8,102 nt of DNA from an uncultured Oscillospiraceae bacterium (GTDB taxonomy: Bacteria; Bacillota; Clostridia; Oscillospirales; Oscillospiraceae). Made by a program: the position numbers and the translations under genes. Below the pieces are notes generated by a model. The model did no database searches and was not told the origin of the DNA. It saw only the letters and a list, made by a program, of their open reading frames with translations. The stretch is from NCBI GenBank assembly GCA_902478785.1, contig CABSMJ010000040.1, positions 1-8,102 of the forward strand, read 5' to 3'. Positions 1 through 6,209 of this stretch are shown in pieces (position 1 is the stretch's first letter; each line of letters starts with the position of its first letter).

Positions 1-179
1 TCGGTGCCGTTGGCACACGTGATGCAGTGCTTGCGGCCGGTGAAGGATGCCAGCTTCTCCTCCAGCTCTTTGACATAGGGACCGCCGATGAAAACCGCAC
101 TGTCTACTACCGCCTGGATATTGGCGTCGATCCCCGCTTTCAGGGCATGATACTGGGCTTTCAAATCAATAAATTGCAT
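1..179 (-). CDS. DegT/DnrJ/EryC1 sugar aminotransferase, WbpE-like (N-terminal part only)
   Basis: Only the first 59 codons are present; the gene leaves the window at base 1. It starts with MQFIDLKAQY and continues with VFIGGPYVKELE and CITCANGT. This is the N-terminal pattern of PLP-dependent nucleotide-sugar aminotransferases close to WbpE/WecE, where the NGT segment lies in the cofactor-binding region. Family members are about 360-400 residues and transfer an amino group from glutamate to a keto-sugar nucleotide. The ATG lies one base after the TAA of the LpxD-like gene, and an AGAGGG ribosome binding site sits inside the end of that gene, so the two are probably translated together. The pairing with an N-acyltransferase suggests that the amine made here is acylated by its neighbour (inference). 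The sequence differs clearly from the other aminotransferase at 4286-5398, so it probably acts on a different sugar. The PLP lysine lies outside the window. Confidence 0.9.
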   Translation of the reverse strand, partial: MQFIDLKAQYHALKAGIDANIQAVVDSAVFIGGPYVKELEEKLASFTGRKHCITCANGT

Positions 180-180
180 A

Positions 181-1083
181 TTATCCCTCTTTCTTTTTAT
201 CAAACGGTTTTGCGGGGTTGCCTGCCACAGTCGTGTAGGCCGGAACATCCCGCACCACCACGGAACCCATGCCTACAAAGCCGCCTTCCTCCACCTGTAC
301 CTGATTGCGGATAATACTGGTGGCCACATAGCTGTGTGCTCCGAAGCGGCAGGATCCGTAGATGCTGGTACCGCACACAAATGCGGAGTTTTCGCCCAAC
401 TCGCTGTTATGCCCCACGCGGACCTGGGCATCGATCTTAACGCCGGAGCTGATGATGGTGTCGTCAATGACGCCCCGGCTGATGCTGCAATTTTCCAGAA
501 TGGTAACGTCATCGCCGATATGGACGCCGCCAAAGTGCCGGACCATCGTCTTTCGGTGAGCTGCATCCTCGGTAAAGCCGAACCCATCATGGCCGATGAC
601 GGTGCCAGAGCAAATGGTGCAACGGCTTCCTACCGTCACCCGGTTCACCATTACCACGTTGTTCCAGATGACCGTATCATCTCCAATGGTGATCTCTCCA
701 TCCAGCGTGCAGTTGTGGCCGATGCGGACATTGCTTCCCAGTTTGACCCGGGGACCGATATACGTGCCCTGCCCGATGGCGGGCCGGGTCTCATCCTCTC
801 CGTAAAAATGCTCGATGGTACTGAAAAACGCCCGCTTGCTCTCTGCTGTGCGGATCACGTTGGCCGCACCCTCCAGCTCCATATCGGGGCCGGTGAACAC
901 CAGCGTCAGCGCGGAGAGATTAAAGTGTTCCGGCACATTTTTCAACGCTTTGACCCAGGTGAACGAGCCGGGGCAGTAGTGGGACAGGGAGGAAAAGCGC
1001 TCCACCTGGGCCAGGGGATCGCCCTGAAAGGTATACGCAAGCTCCATCCCATCTAAAAATTCCAGGATCTCCTGGATCTTCAC
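181..1083 (-). CDS. LpxD-like left-handed beta-helix sugar N-acyltransferase
   Basis: A 300-residue protein, close to the usual length of LpxD (about 340). An N-terminal region of about 100 residues (with GSFTWVKAL near 39-47) resembles the LpxD uridine-binding domain. It is followed by hexapeptide repeats from about residue 103 to 275. IGHDGFGF (163-170) and HFGGVHIGDD (183-192) match LpxD signatures. H225 in VRVGHNSELG aligns with the catalytic histidine of LpxD. The end (TTVAGNPAKPF) is more like general sugar acetyltransferases. Start is GTG at 1083, in a GTGA overlap with the deacetylase stop, with GGAGGTG seven bases upstream. The host appears Gram-positive, so a lipid A role is unlikely. 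N-acylation of an amino-sugar nucleotide for a surface glycan fits better, with substrate supplied by the aminotransferase that follows one base later. The acyl group (acetyl, hydroxybutyryl or longer) cannot be read from the sequence. Confidence 0.85.
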   Translation of the reverse strand: MKIQEILEFLDGMELAYTFQGDPLAQVERFSSLSHYCPGSFTWVKALKNVPEHFNLSALTLVFTGPDMELEGAANVIRTAESKRAFFSTIEHFYGEDETRPAIGQGTYIGPRVKLGSNVRIGHNCTLDGEITIGDDTVIWNNVVMVNRVTVGSRCTICSGTVIGHDGFGFTEDAAHRKTMVRHFGGVHIGDDVTILENCSISRGVIDDTIISSGVKIDAQVRVGHNSELGENSAFVCGTSIYGSCRFGAHSYVATSIIRNQVQVEEGGFVGMGSVVVRDVPAYTTVAGNPAKPFDKKKEG

Positions 1084-1808
1084 AGGGACGCACCTCCCCC
1101 CATGATGCTGGCAAGGTCTGTGATATTTTCCTCCATCTGCCGGTAGCGCTCCTGATTGGCGGAGGAAATGAACCGCCGCACCGTGACTTCAATGGGCTCT
1201 TCCTGATAGTGATACCAGAAAGCGTGGGTCAGGATGTGCAGGCGGTCATACCTGCCCGAAGCCACGATCTCCTCCACCGGCTCCCGCCATCTCCGGCGGC
1301 TGTCAGAGAGGTATTTGAAATCATGGAAAAACGTCTGCCCATAGGAATTGATCATACCGGGGATCTGCAGGTCCGCATCCAGCGTGGCCTGAGACGGACG
1401 GTGCATGGAAACGCTGGTTACCGGTGTTTCCAAAAGGGCGGATAGCATGTCCCGTTCCCGCAGGATATGCGCTGCAGTTTCCTCTATCCCAGCCTCAGGA
1501 TAAGCCTTCTCATCAAAATGCAGGCCCAGCTCATGCCCCAGAGCTTGGATCTGCCCCAGCGTCTCCAGGCAGCGACGGGCAGCCACATTATAAAATTCAC
1601 TGCGCAACAGAACAAAATACGTGCTGTGCACGCCCATTTCCCGCTCCACCCGTGCAAGGGCCAGAGCCTGCTCGGGGCTGTTATCGATATCATGGCGCAA
1701 GATCACGCAGCGTGGATACGCCTGCCAATCATGGTAGGTGGCCACCTGGTATCCCTGCCGGTCCAGCAGCGCCAGAAGATCCCCGTATGCTCCATAGGTA
1801 AATTCCAT
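1080..1808 (-). CDS. NodB-like polysaccharide deacetylase family protein
   Basis: 242 residues, no signal peptide or membrane segment, so probably cytoplasmic. The fold is inferred from motifs of the CE4/NodB superfamily in order: RHDID (38-42) in place of the classical TFDDG motif; STYFVLL (62-68), the strand after the metal site; GHELGLHFD (91-99) in place of HSxxH, with H92 and H97; SMHRP (135-139) in place of the RxPY motif; and LTHAFWY (193-199) in place of the final histidine motif. All suggest metal-dependent removal of an acyl group from a sugar, but this is a divergent branch and the substrate is unknown. A GTG start at 1817 is possible. I prefer the ATG at 1808 because AGGAGAGGTG ends six bases before it but would overlap or crowd the GTG. 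The gene sits between the GT4 gene and the LpxD-like gene, so it may deacetylate a lipid-linked or nucleotide-linked amino sugar. Confidence 0.8.
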   Translation of the reverse strand: MEFTYGAYGDLLALLDRQGYQVATYHDWQAYPRCVILRHDIDNSPEQALALARVEREMGVHSTYFVLLRSEFYNVAARRCLETLGQIQALGHELGLHFDEKAYPEAGIEETAAHILRERDMLSALLETPVTSVSMHRPSQATLDADLQIPGMINSYGQTFFHDFKYLSDSRRRWREPVEEIVASGRYDRLHILTHAFWYHYQEEPIEVTVRRFISSANQERYRQMEENITDLASIMGGGASL

Positions 1809-1813
1809 GGAGA

Positions 1814-3067
1814 TCACCTCTCCTTTTCCAGAACTTTGATCAACCTTTCGGTCAATTGTCGGTAATCGTATGCCTCAGCGGCGTGCTCCGCGTTCCGGCA
1901 CAGGGATCCCAGCACGTCCCCGTCTGCCTGCCGGAGCCCGGCAATGGCCTGGGGCAGCGCCTCCGGACAGTCCACGCACACGCCGGCGTGAAACTGCTCC
2001 ACCGGGTTGTACCCGGCGGCGATATCCATCAAAATGGGCTTCCCTGCCGCAAAGCAGTCAAACATTTTATTGGTGCTGATGCCGAAGCGCAGCAAAGATC
2101 TCCCATCATTGCTGCCGTGGATGAGGTTGAGATCGGCTTTTGTGACGATATCGGGAACGTACTTTTTCTCCACTTTTCCCTTGAATATCACATTCGTGAT
2201 GCCTTCCTCCTGCACCCGCCGCTCCAGCGCCGCCCGTTGGTCGCCGTCTCCCCAGACCAGAAAGTGGACCGTGGGGTCCGTCACCTGCTTGGCCGCGTCC
2301 AGCAGCGCACCCAGCTGGTTCACACGCCTGATGGATCCGATATAGACCACCTTAAACAGAGCGGGATCCTGCAGATCGGCATCTTCTACCCGGAAGCGGG
2401 CCCGGTGCTCCCGGAACTGCTCCAGGTCCACGCCGTTGTTGATGCAGTGGACCTTGGACCGGGGGATCGCCCGCTCCCAGCCTCGCTCCGTGATATAGTC
2501 ATAGCCGCCCTCCATGGTAAAGATCAGGGCGTCCGCTCGTTGGTAGATCCACTTCTCCCCCCGGTACAAGAGCCGAATCAGGGGATGATCCCTGGTAAAC
2601 CGGGTGGAGTAGGCCACGATGGATTCCGGCCAGAGATCCCGCACCTCACACACGCAGGGCACGCCAAAGTGTTTCGCCATCTGGAGCCCGGCCACCAGCG
2701 TCAGTGGATGGACTGAGGAAGCGTAGATCACATCCGGCTTCCCCCTGGCCTTTGCATAAGCTCTCGCGGCTCTCTTCACGTTCCGGAAGAAATCCACCAT
2801 ATTCAAGACCCGCTGTTTTCCGTTTCCCTCATAGGTGCGCCCCCGAACAAAGACAAAGGGCACATCGGTCTCACTGGCCACATGCACCTGCCAGAGGGCC
2901 GTGTCTGGGAAATAGGTCTCCGCCTTGCCGTGCCTTGCGTTGCAGCAGAACACCACCGGCTCATACCCGGCCTGCCTGAGATACTTGGCAAAGGCATAGT
3001 GCCGGCCACCCTGCTCCTCATACATAGACCCAGCATAGTGGTTCCAGATCCATACCCGCTTGTTCAT
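1814..3067 (-). CDS. GT4 family glycosyltransferase (WbuB-like)
   Basis: 417 residues, the usual length for GT4 retaining glycosyltransferases with two Rossmann domains (GT-B). The N-terminal acceptor domain covers about 1-200 and has the typical EVRDLWPESI (141-150). The donor domain starts near INNGVD (209-214) and includes VYIGSI (241-246), the WGDGDQ turn (272-277) and ISTNKMFDCFAAGKPIL (330-346). The last segment corresponds to the nucleotide-sugar site seen as PSKLFEYMAAGKP in many relatives. No signal peptide is visible; such enzymes work at the inner face of the membrane. The ATG at 3067 overlaps the acetyltransferase stop as ATGA, and GGAGG stands a few bases before it. An open frame continues upstream to 3232, but it is the other strand-frame of the acetyltransferase and does not look like protein. 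Following a PglC-like enzyme, it probably adds the second sugar to an undecaprenyl-linked residue, comparable in position to PglA (inference). Donor and acceptor are unknown. Confidence 0.9.
   Translation of the reverse strand: MNKRVWIWNHYAGSMYEEQGGRHYAFAKYLRQAGYEPVVFCCNARHGKAETYFPDTALWQVHVASETDVPFVFVRGRTYEGNGKQRVLNMVDFFRNVKRAARAYAKARGKPDVIYASSVHPLTLVAGLQMAKHFGVPCVCEVRDLWPESIVAYSTRFTRDHPLIRLLYRGEKWIYQRADALIFTMEGGYDYITERGWERAIPRSKVHCINNGVDLEQFREHRARFRVEDADLQDPALFKVVYIGSIRRVNQLGALLDAAKQVTDPTVHFLVWGDGDQRAALERRVQEEGITNVIFKGKVEKKYVPDIVTKADLNLIHGSNDGRSLLRFGISTNKMFDCFAAGKPILMDIAAGYNPVEQFHAGVCVDCPEALPQAIAGLRQADGDVLGSLCRNAEHAAEAYDYRQLTERLIKVLEKER
1815..1824 (-). promoter_or_regulatory. Ribosome binding site of the deacetylase gene
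   Basis: Minus-strand AGGAGAGGTG ends six bases before the ATG at 1808. It lies at the very end of the GT4 gene and overlaps the alternative GTG at 1817-1815, which decides the start in favour of the ATG. Confidence 0.65.
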
Positions 3068-3672
3068 GGCAACCTCCGCACGGGAACACCCACATAGGTC
3101 CCGGGCTCGGTGATATCCCGGACCACCACGCCGCCCGCGCCTACCACTGTATGGGAACAGACCCGGAGATTGTTCCGCACCACAGCCCCCGCGCCGATGT
3201 GGCTCTCCTCCCCCACCAAGACCGTGCCGCACAGCACCGCCCGGGGAGAAATGTGCGTGCAGGCGCCTACCCGGCAGTCATGCTCCACGATGACACCTGT
3301 ATTGATGATGCAGTGGGAGCCCACGGCCGCGTCCGCGTTGAGCACCGCTCCGGCCAGGACCACGGTCCCCTCGCCCAGGACCACGCCCCGGCCCACCCGG
3401 GCAGCCGGATGGACGGCGGTATGCCATTTCACCTGCATCTGCCCGGACAACTCCCGGCGCAGAGCGTTGTTTCCCAGGCCGAACACGAACACCGCCCGGT
3501 CCGCCCAGGACTCCCATGCACCAAAGGGCCCCAGCACCGGAATATCCCAAACAGCATTGCGGTCCGGGTCGTCATCCAGGAACCCCAGCACTGTGTCGCC
3601 GGCGGAAAGGATAGCGTCAGCCACCACCTTTCCATGGCCTCCGGCACCCAGGACGATCACTTGTTCAGGCAC
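3064..3672 (-). CDS. pglD: PglD/NeuD-like sugar O/N-acetyltransferase
   Basis: 202 residues, the normal length for this family. The N-terminal Rossmann-like part has VLGAGGHGKVV (7-17), the UDP-sugar binding loop, and FLDDDP (31-36). From about residue 85 it forms a left-handed beta-helix. INTGVIVEHDC (123-133) carries H131, at the position of the catalytic histidine of PglD and NeuD, and H140 follows in the next coil. The C-terminal GAGGVVVRDI and VGVPVRR complete the acetyl-CoA site. In the bacillosamine pathway PglD acetylates the C4 amine of a UDP-4-amino sugar made by PglE. Here the PglE- and PglC-like genes lie immediately upstream, supporting this assignment. The start is GTG at 3672, 16 bases inside the PglC-like gene. 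An alternative GTG at 3660 would remove four residues before the VIVLG strand. The exact sugar is not proven. Confidence 0.87.
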   Translation of the reverse strand: MPEQVIVLGAGGHGKVVADAILSAGDTVLGFLDDDPDRNAVWDIPVLGPFGAWESWADRAVFVFGLGNNALRRELSGQMQVKWHTAVHPAARVGRGVVLGEGTVVLAGAVLNADAAVGSHCIINTGVIVEHDCRVGACTHISPRAVLCGTVLVGEESHIGAGAVVRNNLRVCSHTVVGAGGVVVRDITEPGTYVGVPVRRLP

Positions 3673-4286
3673 CGCATCTCATCTCCCGTTCCTTGGAATT
3701 CCTCCATAGTCGCGCTGGTCCCACTGGAGATGCCCTCACGCCGCATCACGCTGGAGACCGTCTGCAAAAGGATCTTCAAATCTCCCCAGGCGGTGATTCG
3801 GGAGACATAGCGCACATCATATATGAATCGATCCTCCCACGTAATCGCATTTCGTCCGTTGACCTGGGCCAGCCCCGTCAGCCCCGGACGCACATCGTGG
3901 CGGTGACGCTGCTCTTCATTGTATAGGGGCAGATACTTCACCAGCAGCGGCCGGGGGCCCACAATAGACATATCCCCCCTCAGGATGTTCCACAGCTCCG
4001 GCAATTCGTCCAGACTGGTGGAGCGCAGGATCCGGCCCAGCCGGGTCAGCCGCACCTCGTCCGGCAGAAGCACTCCGTTTTCGTCCCGGGCATCCGTCAT
4101 GGAGCGGAACTTGTACATTTTGAAGATCTTCTCATTCTTCCCCGGGCGCTCCTGGCAGAAAATCACCGGACTGCCCAGCTTTGTCCGCACCAGCACCGCC
4201 ACGATCAGCAGCACCGGAGAGAGTAAGATCAGCGCACAGCCGGAGAGCAGAACGTCAAAAAAACGCTTGAAAAACTTCCGGTACAT
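3657..4286 (-). CDS. pglC: PglC-like small phosphoglycosyl transferase (initiating glycosyltransferase)
   Basis: 209 residues, the size of monotopic phosphoglycosyl transferases that lack the extra N-terminal membrane domain of WbaP. A hydrophobic stretch at about 12-34, preceded by KRFFD (7-11), forms the re-entrant membrane helix. The catalytic core shows MYKFRSM (57-63), SLDELPELWNIL (91-102) with the catalytic pair D93/E94, and GDMSIVGPRPLL (104-115), then VRPGLTGLAQVNGRN (132-146). The enzyme moves a phospho-sugar from UDP to undecaprenyl phosphate at the inner face of the membrane and so starts glycan assembly. The ATG at 4286 shares one base with the TGA of the aminotransferase. An upstream extension to 4361 reads through the previous gene in another frame and has no family match. 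The C-terminal tail GISSGTSATMEEF resembles Firmicutes relatives. With PglE- and PglD-like neighbours the likely donor is a UDP-diacetamido sugar, though GalNAc-P or similar is possible. Confidence 0.93.
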   Translation of the reverse strand: MYRKFFKRFFDVLLSGCALILLSPVLLIVAVLVRTKLGSPVIFCQERPGKNEKIFKMYKFRSMTDARDENGVLLPDEVRLTRLGRILRSTSLDELPELWNILRGDMSIVGPRPLLVKYLPLYNEEQRHRHDVRPGLTGLAQVNGRNAITWEDRFIYDVRYVSRITAWGDLKILLQTVSSVMRREGISSGTSATMEEFQGTGDEMRCLNK

Positions 4287-5398
4287 CAAAACAGCCCCCG
4301 GATCACAGAAATCACCCGCTCCTGATCGGAGTCCGCCATCTTGATGTCGCTGGGCAGGCACAGTCCCCGGGCAAAGATGTCCTCCCCTACATTGTCGCCC
4401 GCGGTGACGAAATCATGCGCCGCGAACACCGGCTGAAGGTGCATGGGCTTCCAGATTGGACGGGACTCGATGTTCTCCTCCTCCAGCGCCAGGCGAATCT
4501 GTTCCGGCGTCACGGTGCAGCCGGGGTCAATAGTCATACAGCTGAGCCAGAAATTAGGCTGGCTGTAAGGCAGATGGGGGTTCATCCGCACAGGAAGCCC
4601 TTGAAATGCTTTTTCATAAGTCCGGTAGATGGCCTCCTTCTTCGTTCTGTGCTCAAGAAGGTGAATGAGCTGCCCGCGGCCGATCCCCGCCACGATATTG
4701 CTCATCCGATAGTTATAACCGATCTCCTTGTGCTCGTACCACGGGTAAGGCTCTCTGGCCTGCGTGGCCCAAAACCGGGCCTTGGAGATGCCCGCCTCAT
4801 CGTCGGACAGCAGCATTCCGCCGCCGGAGGTCGTGATGATCTTGTTGCCGTTGAAGGAAAGGGCGTTGTACTGCCCAAAGGTACCCGTCTGGCGTCCTTT
4901 GTATGTAGCAGACAGGCTCTCCGCCGCGTCCTCAATGAACACTGCTCCATGCGCATCGCAGATGTCCCGGATTTCATCCAGCTTTGCAGGTGTTCCGTAC
5001 AGATTGGCCGCGATCACACAGCGGCAGTCCGGATACCGCTCAAACGCCCGCTCCAGCGCCCGCGGGTCCATATTCCACGTCTCCCGCTCGCTGTCAATGA
5101 AGACCTGTTCGCCCCCCTCATAGCTCACGGGATTTACGGTTGCGGAGAAGGTCAGGTCGGAACAGAACACCTTGTCTCCCCGCCGGACGCCAGCCAGCTT
5201 CACAGCCAGATGCAGCGCAGCGGTTCCCGCATTCAGCGCCGCCGCAGACTTGACGCCGACGAATTCCGCAACTCCCTTTTCAAACTCATCCACGTTCTTC
5301 CCCAGAGGGGCCACCCAATTGGTATCAAACGCCTCCTGGATAAAAACCTGCTCCTCCTGGTGCATGGTCGGAGAAGCCAGATAAATTCTGTTTCCCAT
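4286..5398 (-). CDS. pglE: PglE-like PLP-dependent sugar aminotransferase (DegT/DnrJ/EryC1 family)
   Basis: 370 residues, complete and of normal family length. The start MGNRIYLASPTM and WVAPLGKNVDEFE (28-40) are typical of the PglE/PseC-like branch. ALNAGTAALHLA (54-65) contacts the cofactor phosphate, IEDAAESL (155-162) carries the aspartate (D157) that pairs with the pyridine nitrogen, and SFNGNKIITTSGGG (181-194) contains the PLP lysine K186. GYNYRMSN and SRPIWKPMHLQP are further family blocks. The reaction is amino transfer from glutamate to a UDP-4-keto-6-deoxy sugar. Its neighbours PglC and PglD follow directly, the order expected for making and loading a bacillosamine-type sugar. The matching 4,6-dehydratase (PglF) is not in this window. 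The ATG at 5398 lies 15 bases after the stop of the fusion gene, and AGGAG is about 11 bases upstream of it, somewhat far. Confidence 0.93.
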   Translation of the reverse strand: MGNRIYLASPTMHQEEQVFIQEAFDTNWVAPLGKNVDEFEKGVAEFVGVKSAAALNAGTAALHLAVKLAGVRRGDKVFCSDLTFSATVNPVSYEGGEQVFIDSERETWNMDPRALERAFERYPDCRCVIAANLYGTPAKLDEIRDICDAHGAVFIEDAAESLSATYKGRQTGTFGQYNALSFNGNKIITTSGGGMLLSDDEAGISKARFWATQAREPYPWYEHKEIGYNYRMSNIVAGIGRGQLIHLLEHRTKKEAIYRTYEKAFQGLPVRMNPHLPYSQPNFWLSCMTIDPGCTVTPEQIRLALEEENIESRPIWKPMHLQPVFAAHDFVTAGDNVGEDIFARGLCLPSDIKMADSDQERVISVIRGLF

Positions 5399-5413
5399 AT
5401 CGCTTTTTGCTCC

Positions 5414-6037
5414 TCATTCAAAGTCCGCCGCTGTGATCACCCGGCCGCACCCCACAAGGGTCCCGTCCGGGATTTTCACATTTCGATCAATCGTCGCGCC
5501 GCTGGCGATAATACAGCCATTCCCGATTCGCACTCCGGGCGAGACCGTGGCTCTGGCCTCGATCACAGTTCCGTATCCAACCGCCGCAGACGGAGAAACC
5601 GTGGCAGTCGGATGGACCAAGATCGGCAGCACAAAACCGCTTCTGGCCAGCATAGCCAGCCACTGCATCCGTAACTTCTGATCGCCCACAGAGGGAATCG
5701 CAATCGGGTACTCCTCAAGATACCGCAGGCAGTCATCACACCGCCCCATTGCCAGCGGGTTTTTCAAGTCATCGTCCAGAAAGCCGATTTTCCGGAATAC
5801 CCCCAGCGACTGGGCCAGCTCCCGGATGATCTCACCGTGTCCGCCTGCCCCAAGGATCAGCAGATTCATCTCCCGGGGGCGCTGCGCCATGATCCGGTCC
5901 CGTTTTTCCCGCGCCTCTTCAAAGGAGTGCCCGTAGCAGTATCCATAGAGCAACTTTCCAGCTGCATCCCGCCCCTTTGGATAGCGGGCCTCATATCGGC
6001 CGTCTTTCCGTTTTCGGATGTTCACCCCGGTTCGCAT
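5414..6037 (-). CDS. Fusion: recombinase arm-type DNA-binding domain plus degenerate NeuD/PglD-like protein
   Basis: 207 residues in one uninterrupted frame, first gene of the operon. Residues 1-50 (MRTGVNIRKRKDGRYEARYP, then GKLLYGYCYGHSFEEAREKR) look like the N-terminal three-stranded arm-type DNA-binding domain of Tn916-like tyrosine recombinases; no catalytic recombinase domain follows. A short linker leads to MNLLILGAGGHGEIIREL (57-74), the Rossmann-like sugar-nucleotide loop of NeuD/PglD, then FLDDD (86-90) and VHPTATVSPSAAVG (141-154), the start of a hexapeptide helix. The acetyltransferase part is about 150 residues instead of about 200. The catalytic histidine position (EHD in the complete paralogue at 3064-3672) reads D184-R185-N186, and the last coils are missing, so it is probably not an active acetyltransferase. 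The ATG at 6037 has GAGGAG five bases upstream. The internal ATG at 5869 has GGGAG directly against it with no spacing, so translation as a fusion is favoured. Role unknown; a regulator or a domestication relic are both possible. Confidence 0.8.
   Translation of the reverse strand: MRTGVNIRKRKDGRYEARYPKGRDAAGKLLYGYCYGHSFEEAREKRDRIMAQRPREMNLLILGAGGHGEIIRELAQSLGVFRKIGFLDDDLKNPLAMGRCDDCLRYLEEYPIAIPSVGDQKLRMQWLAMLARSGFVLPILVHPTATVSPSAAVGYGTVIEARATVSPGVRIGNGCIIASGATIDRNVKIPDGTLVGCGRVITAADFE
5870..6037 (-). other. Arm-type (AP2-like) DNA-binding domain of integrase origin
   Basis: This segment encodes residues 1-56 of the fusion protein. The pattern KRKDGRYEARYPKGRD, a spaced GK, and YGYCYGHSFEEAREK is the one found at the N-termini of conjugative-element integrases of Clostridia, where it binds repeated arm sites in DNA. 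Seven of its first 24 residues are Arg or Lys. No core-binding or catalytic (R-H-R-Y) domain follows in any frame that I can see. Confidence 0.7.
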
Positions 6038-6042
6038 TCCAT

Positions 6043-6049
6043 CTCCTCT
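6043..6049 (-). promoter_or_regulatory. Strong ribosome binding site of the fusion gene
   Basis: Minus-strand AGAGGAG lies five bases before the ATG at 6037. It fixes the start at the integrase-like domain. An ATG 36 bases further upstream, at 6073, has no purine-rich sequence before it. Confidence 0.75.
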
Positions 6050-6102
6050 TTCGTGGTCACAGCACAGTCGCATTCCGTGTTCACCGCCGTATGTCCTGCA
6101 TC

Positions 6103-6150
6103 AGAATAATTGTTACGATTATGTGACAAAATACAGCATCCTTATGTCTT
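6103..6150 (-). promoter_or_regulatory. Candidate promoter of the glycan operon (weak)
   Basis: On the minus strand CATAAT (6123-6118) is a good -10 match, but no good -35 stands 16-18 bases before it. TTGTCA (6129-6124) is a good -35 match, but the only -10 candidate after it is TATTCT (6108-6103) at a short 15-base spacing. A third possibility is TTGCAA (6239-6234) with an extended TGGTATAGA -10 (6214-6209) at 19 bases, which would leave a leader of about 165 bases. None is a full-consensus promoter, in keeping with a need for an activator. The choice between them is uncertain. Confidence 0.3.
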
Positions 6151-6177
6151 GTACAGTCTACCACAGTGCCAAACAGT
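6133..6177. repeat. ACAGT boxes at exact 10-bp spacing
   Basis: On the plus strand ACAGT begins at 6153, 6163 and 6173, and ACAGC at 6133; the slot at 6143 holds TATGT. The copies therefore fall on the same face of the helix, directly upstream of the operon. They could be a binding array for a regulator. ACAGT also resembles half-sites of LytTR-type regulators, but the usual spacing there is about 21 bp, which 6153 and 6173 only approach. Confidence 0.5.
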
Positions 6178-6209
6178 TTACAATATATATTTTTTCATAG
6201 TTTTCGAAT

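Noticed and set aside
334..1056. A 240-codon plus-strand open frame opposite the LpxD-like gene
   Set aside because: No family motif is visible and the opposite strand encodes a convincing hexapeptide-repeat protein.
181..1083. Lipid A biosynthesis (lpxD proper)
   Set aside because: No other lipid A gene is present and the neighbours are surface-glycan genes with Gram-positive features. The LpxD similarity is taken as fold and mechanism only.
3068..3232. N-terminal extension of the GT4 gene
   Set aside because: The extra residues are Gly/Arg-rich and are the out-of-frame reading of the PglD-like gene. The ATG at 3067 has a ribosome binding site and starts at the usual place for the family.
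4287..4361. N-terminal extension of the PglC-like gene
   Set aside because: The 25 additional residues overlap the aminotransferase end and match nothing in the family; MYRKFFKRFFD is the natural start.
4415..5674. A long open frame of about 419 codons on the plus strand
   Set aside because: It lies opposite the PglE-like gene, which has clear family motifs and a ribosome binding site. The plus-strand product is rich in Arg, His and Leu without recognisable motifs, typical of an antisense frame in GC-rich DNA.
5870..6037. Remnant of an integrated element, annotated as a separate integrase pseudogene
   Set aside because: The integrase-like segment is in frame with the following gene with no stop, carries the only good ribosome binding site, and no other recombinase segment or attachment-site repeat is visible nearby. 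I keep it as a fusion, while noting that its origin is probably an element.
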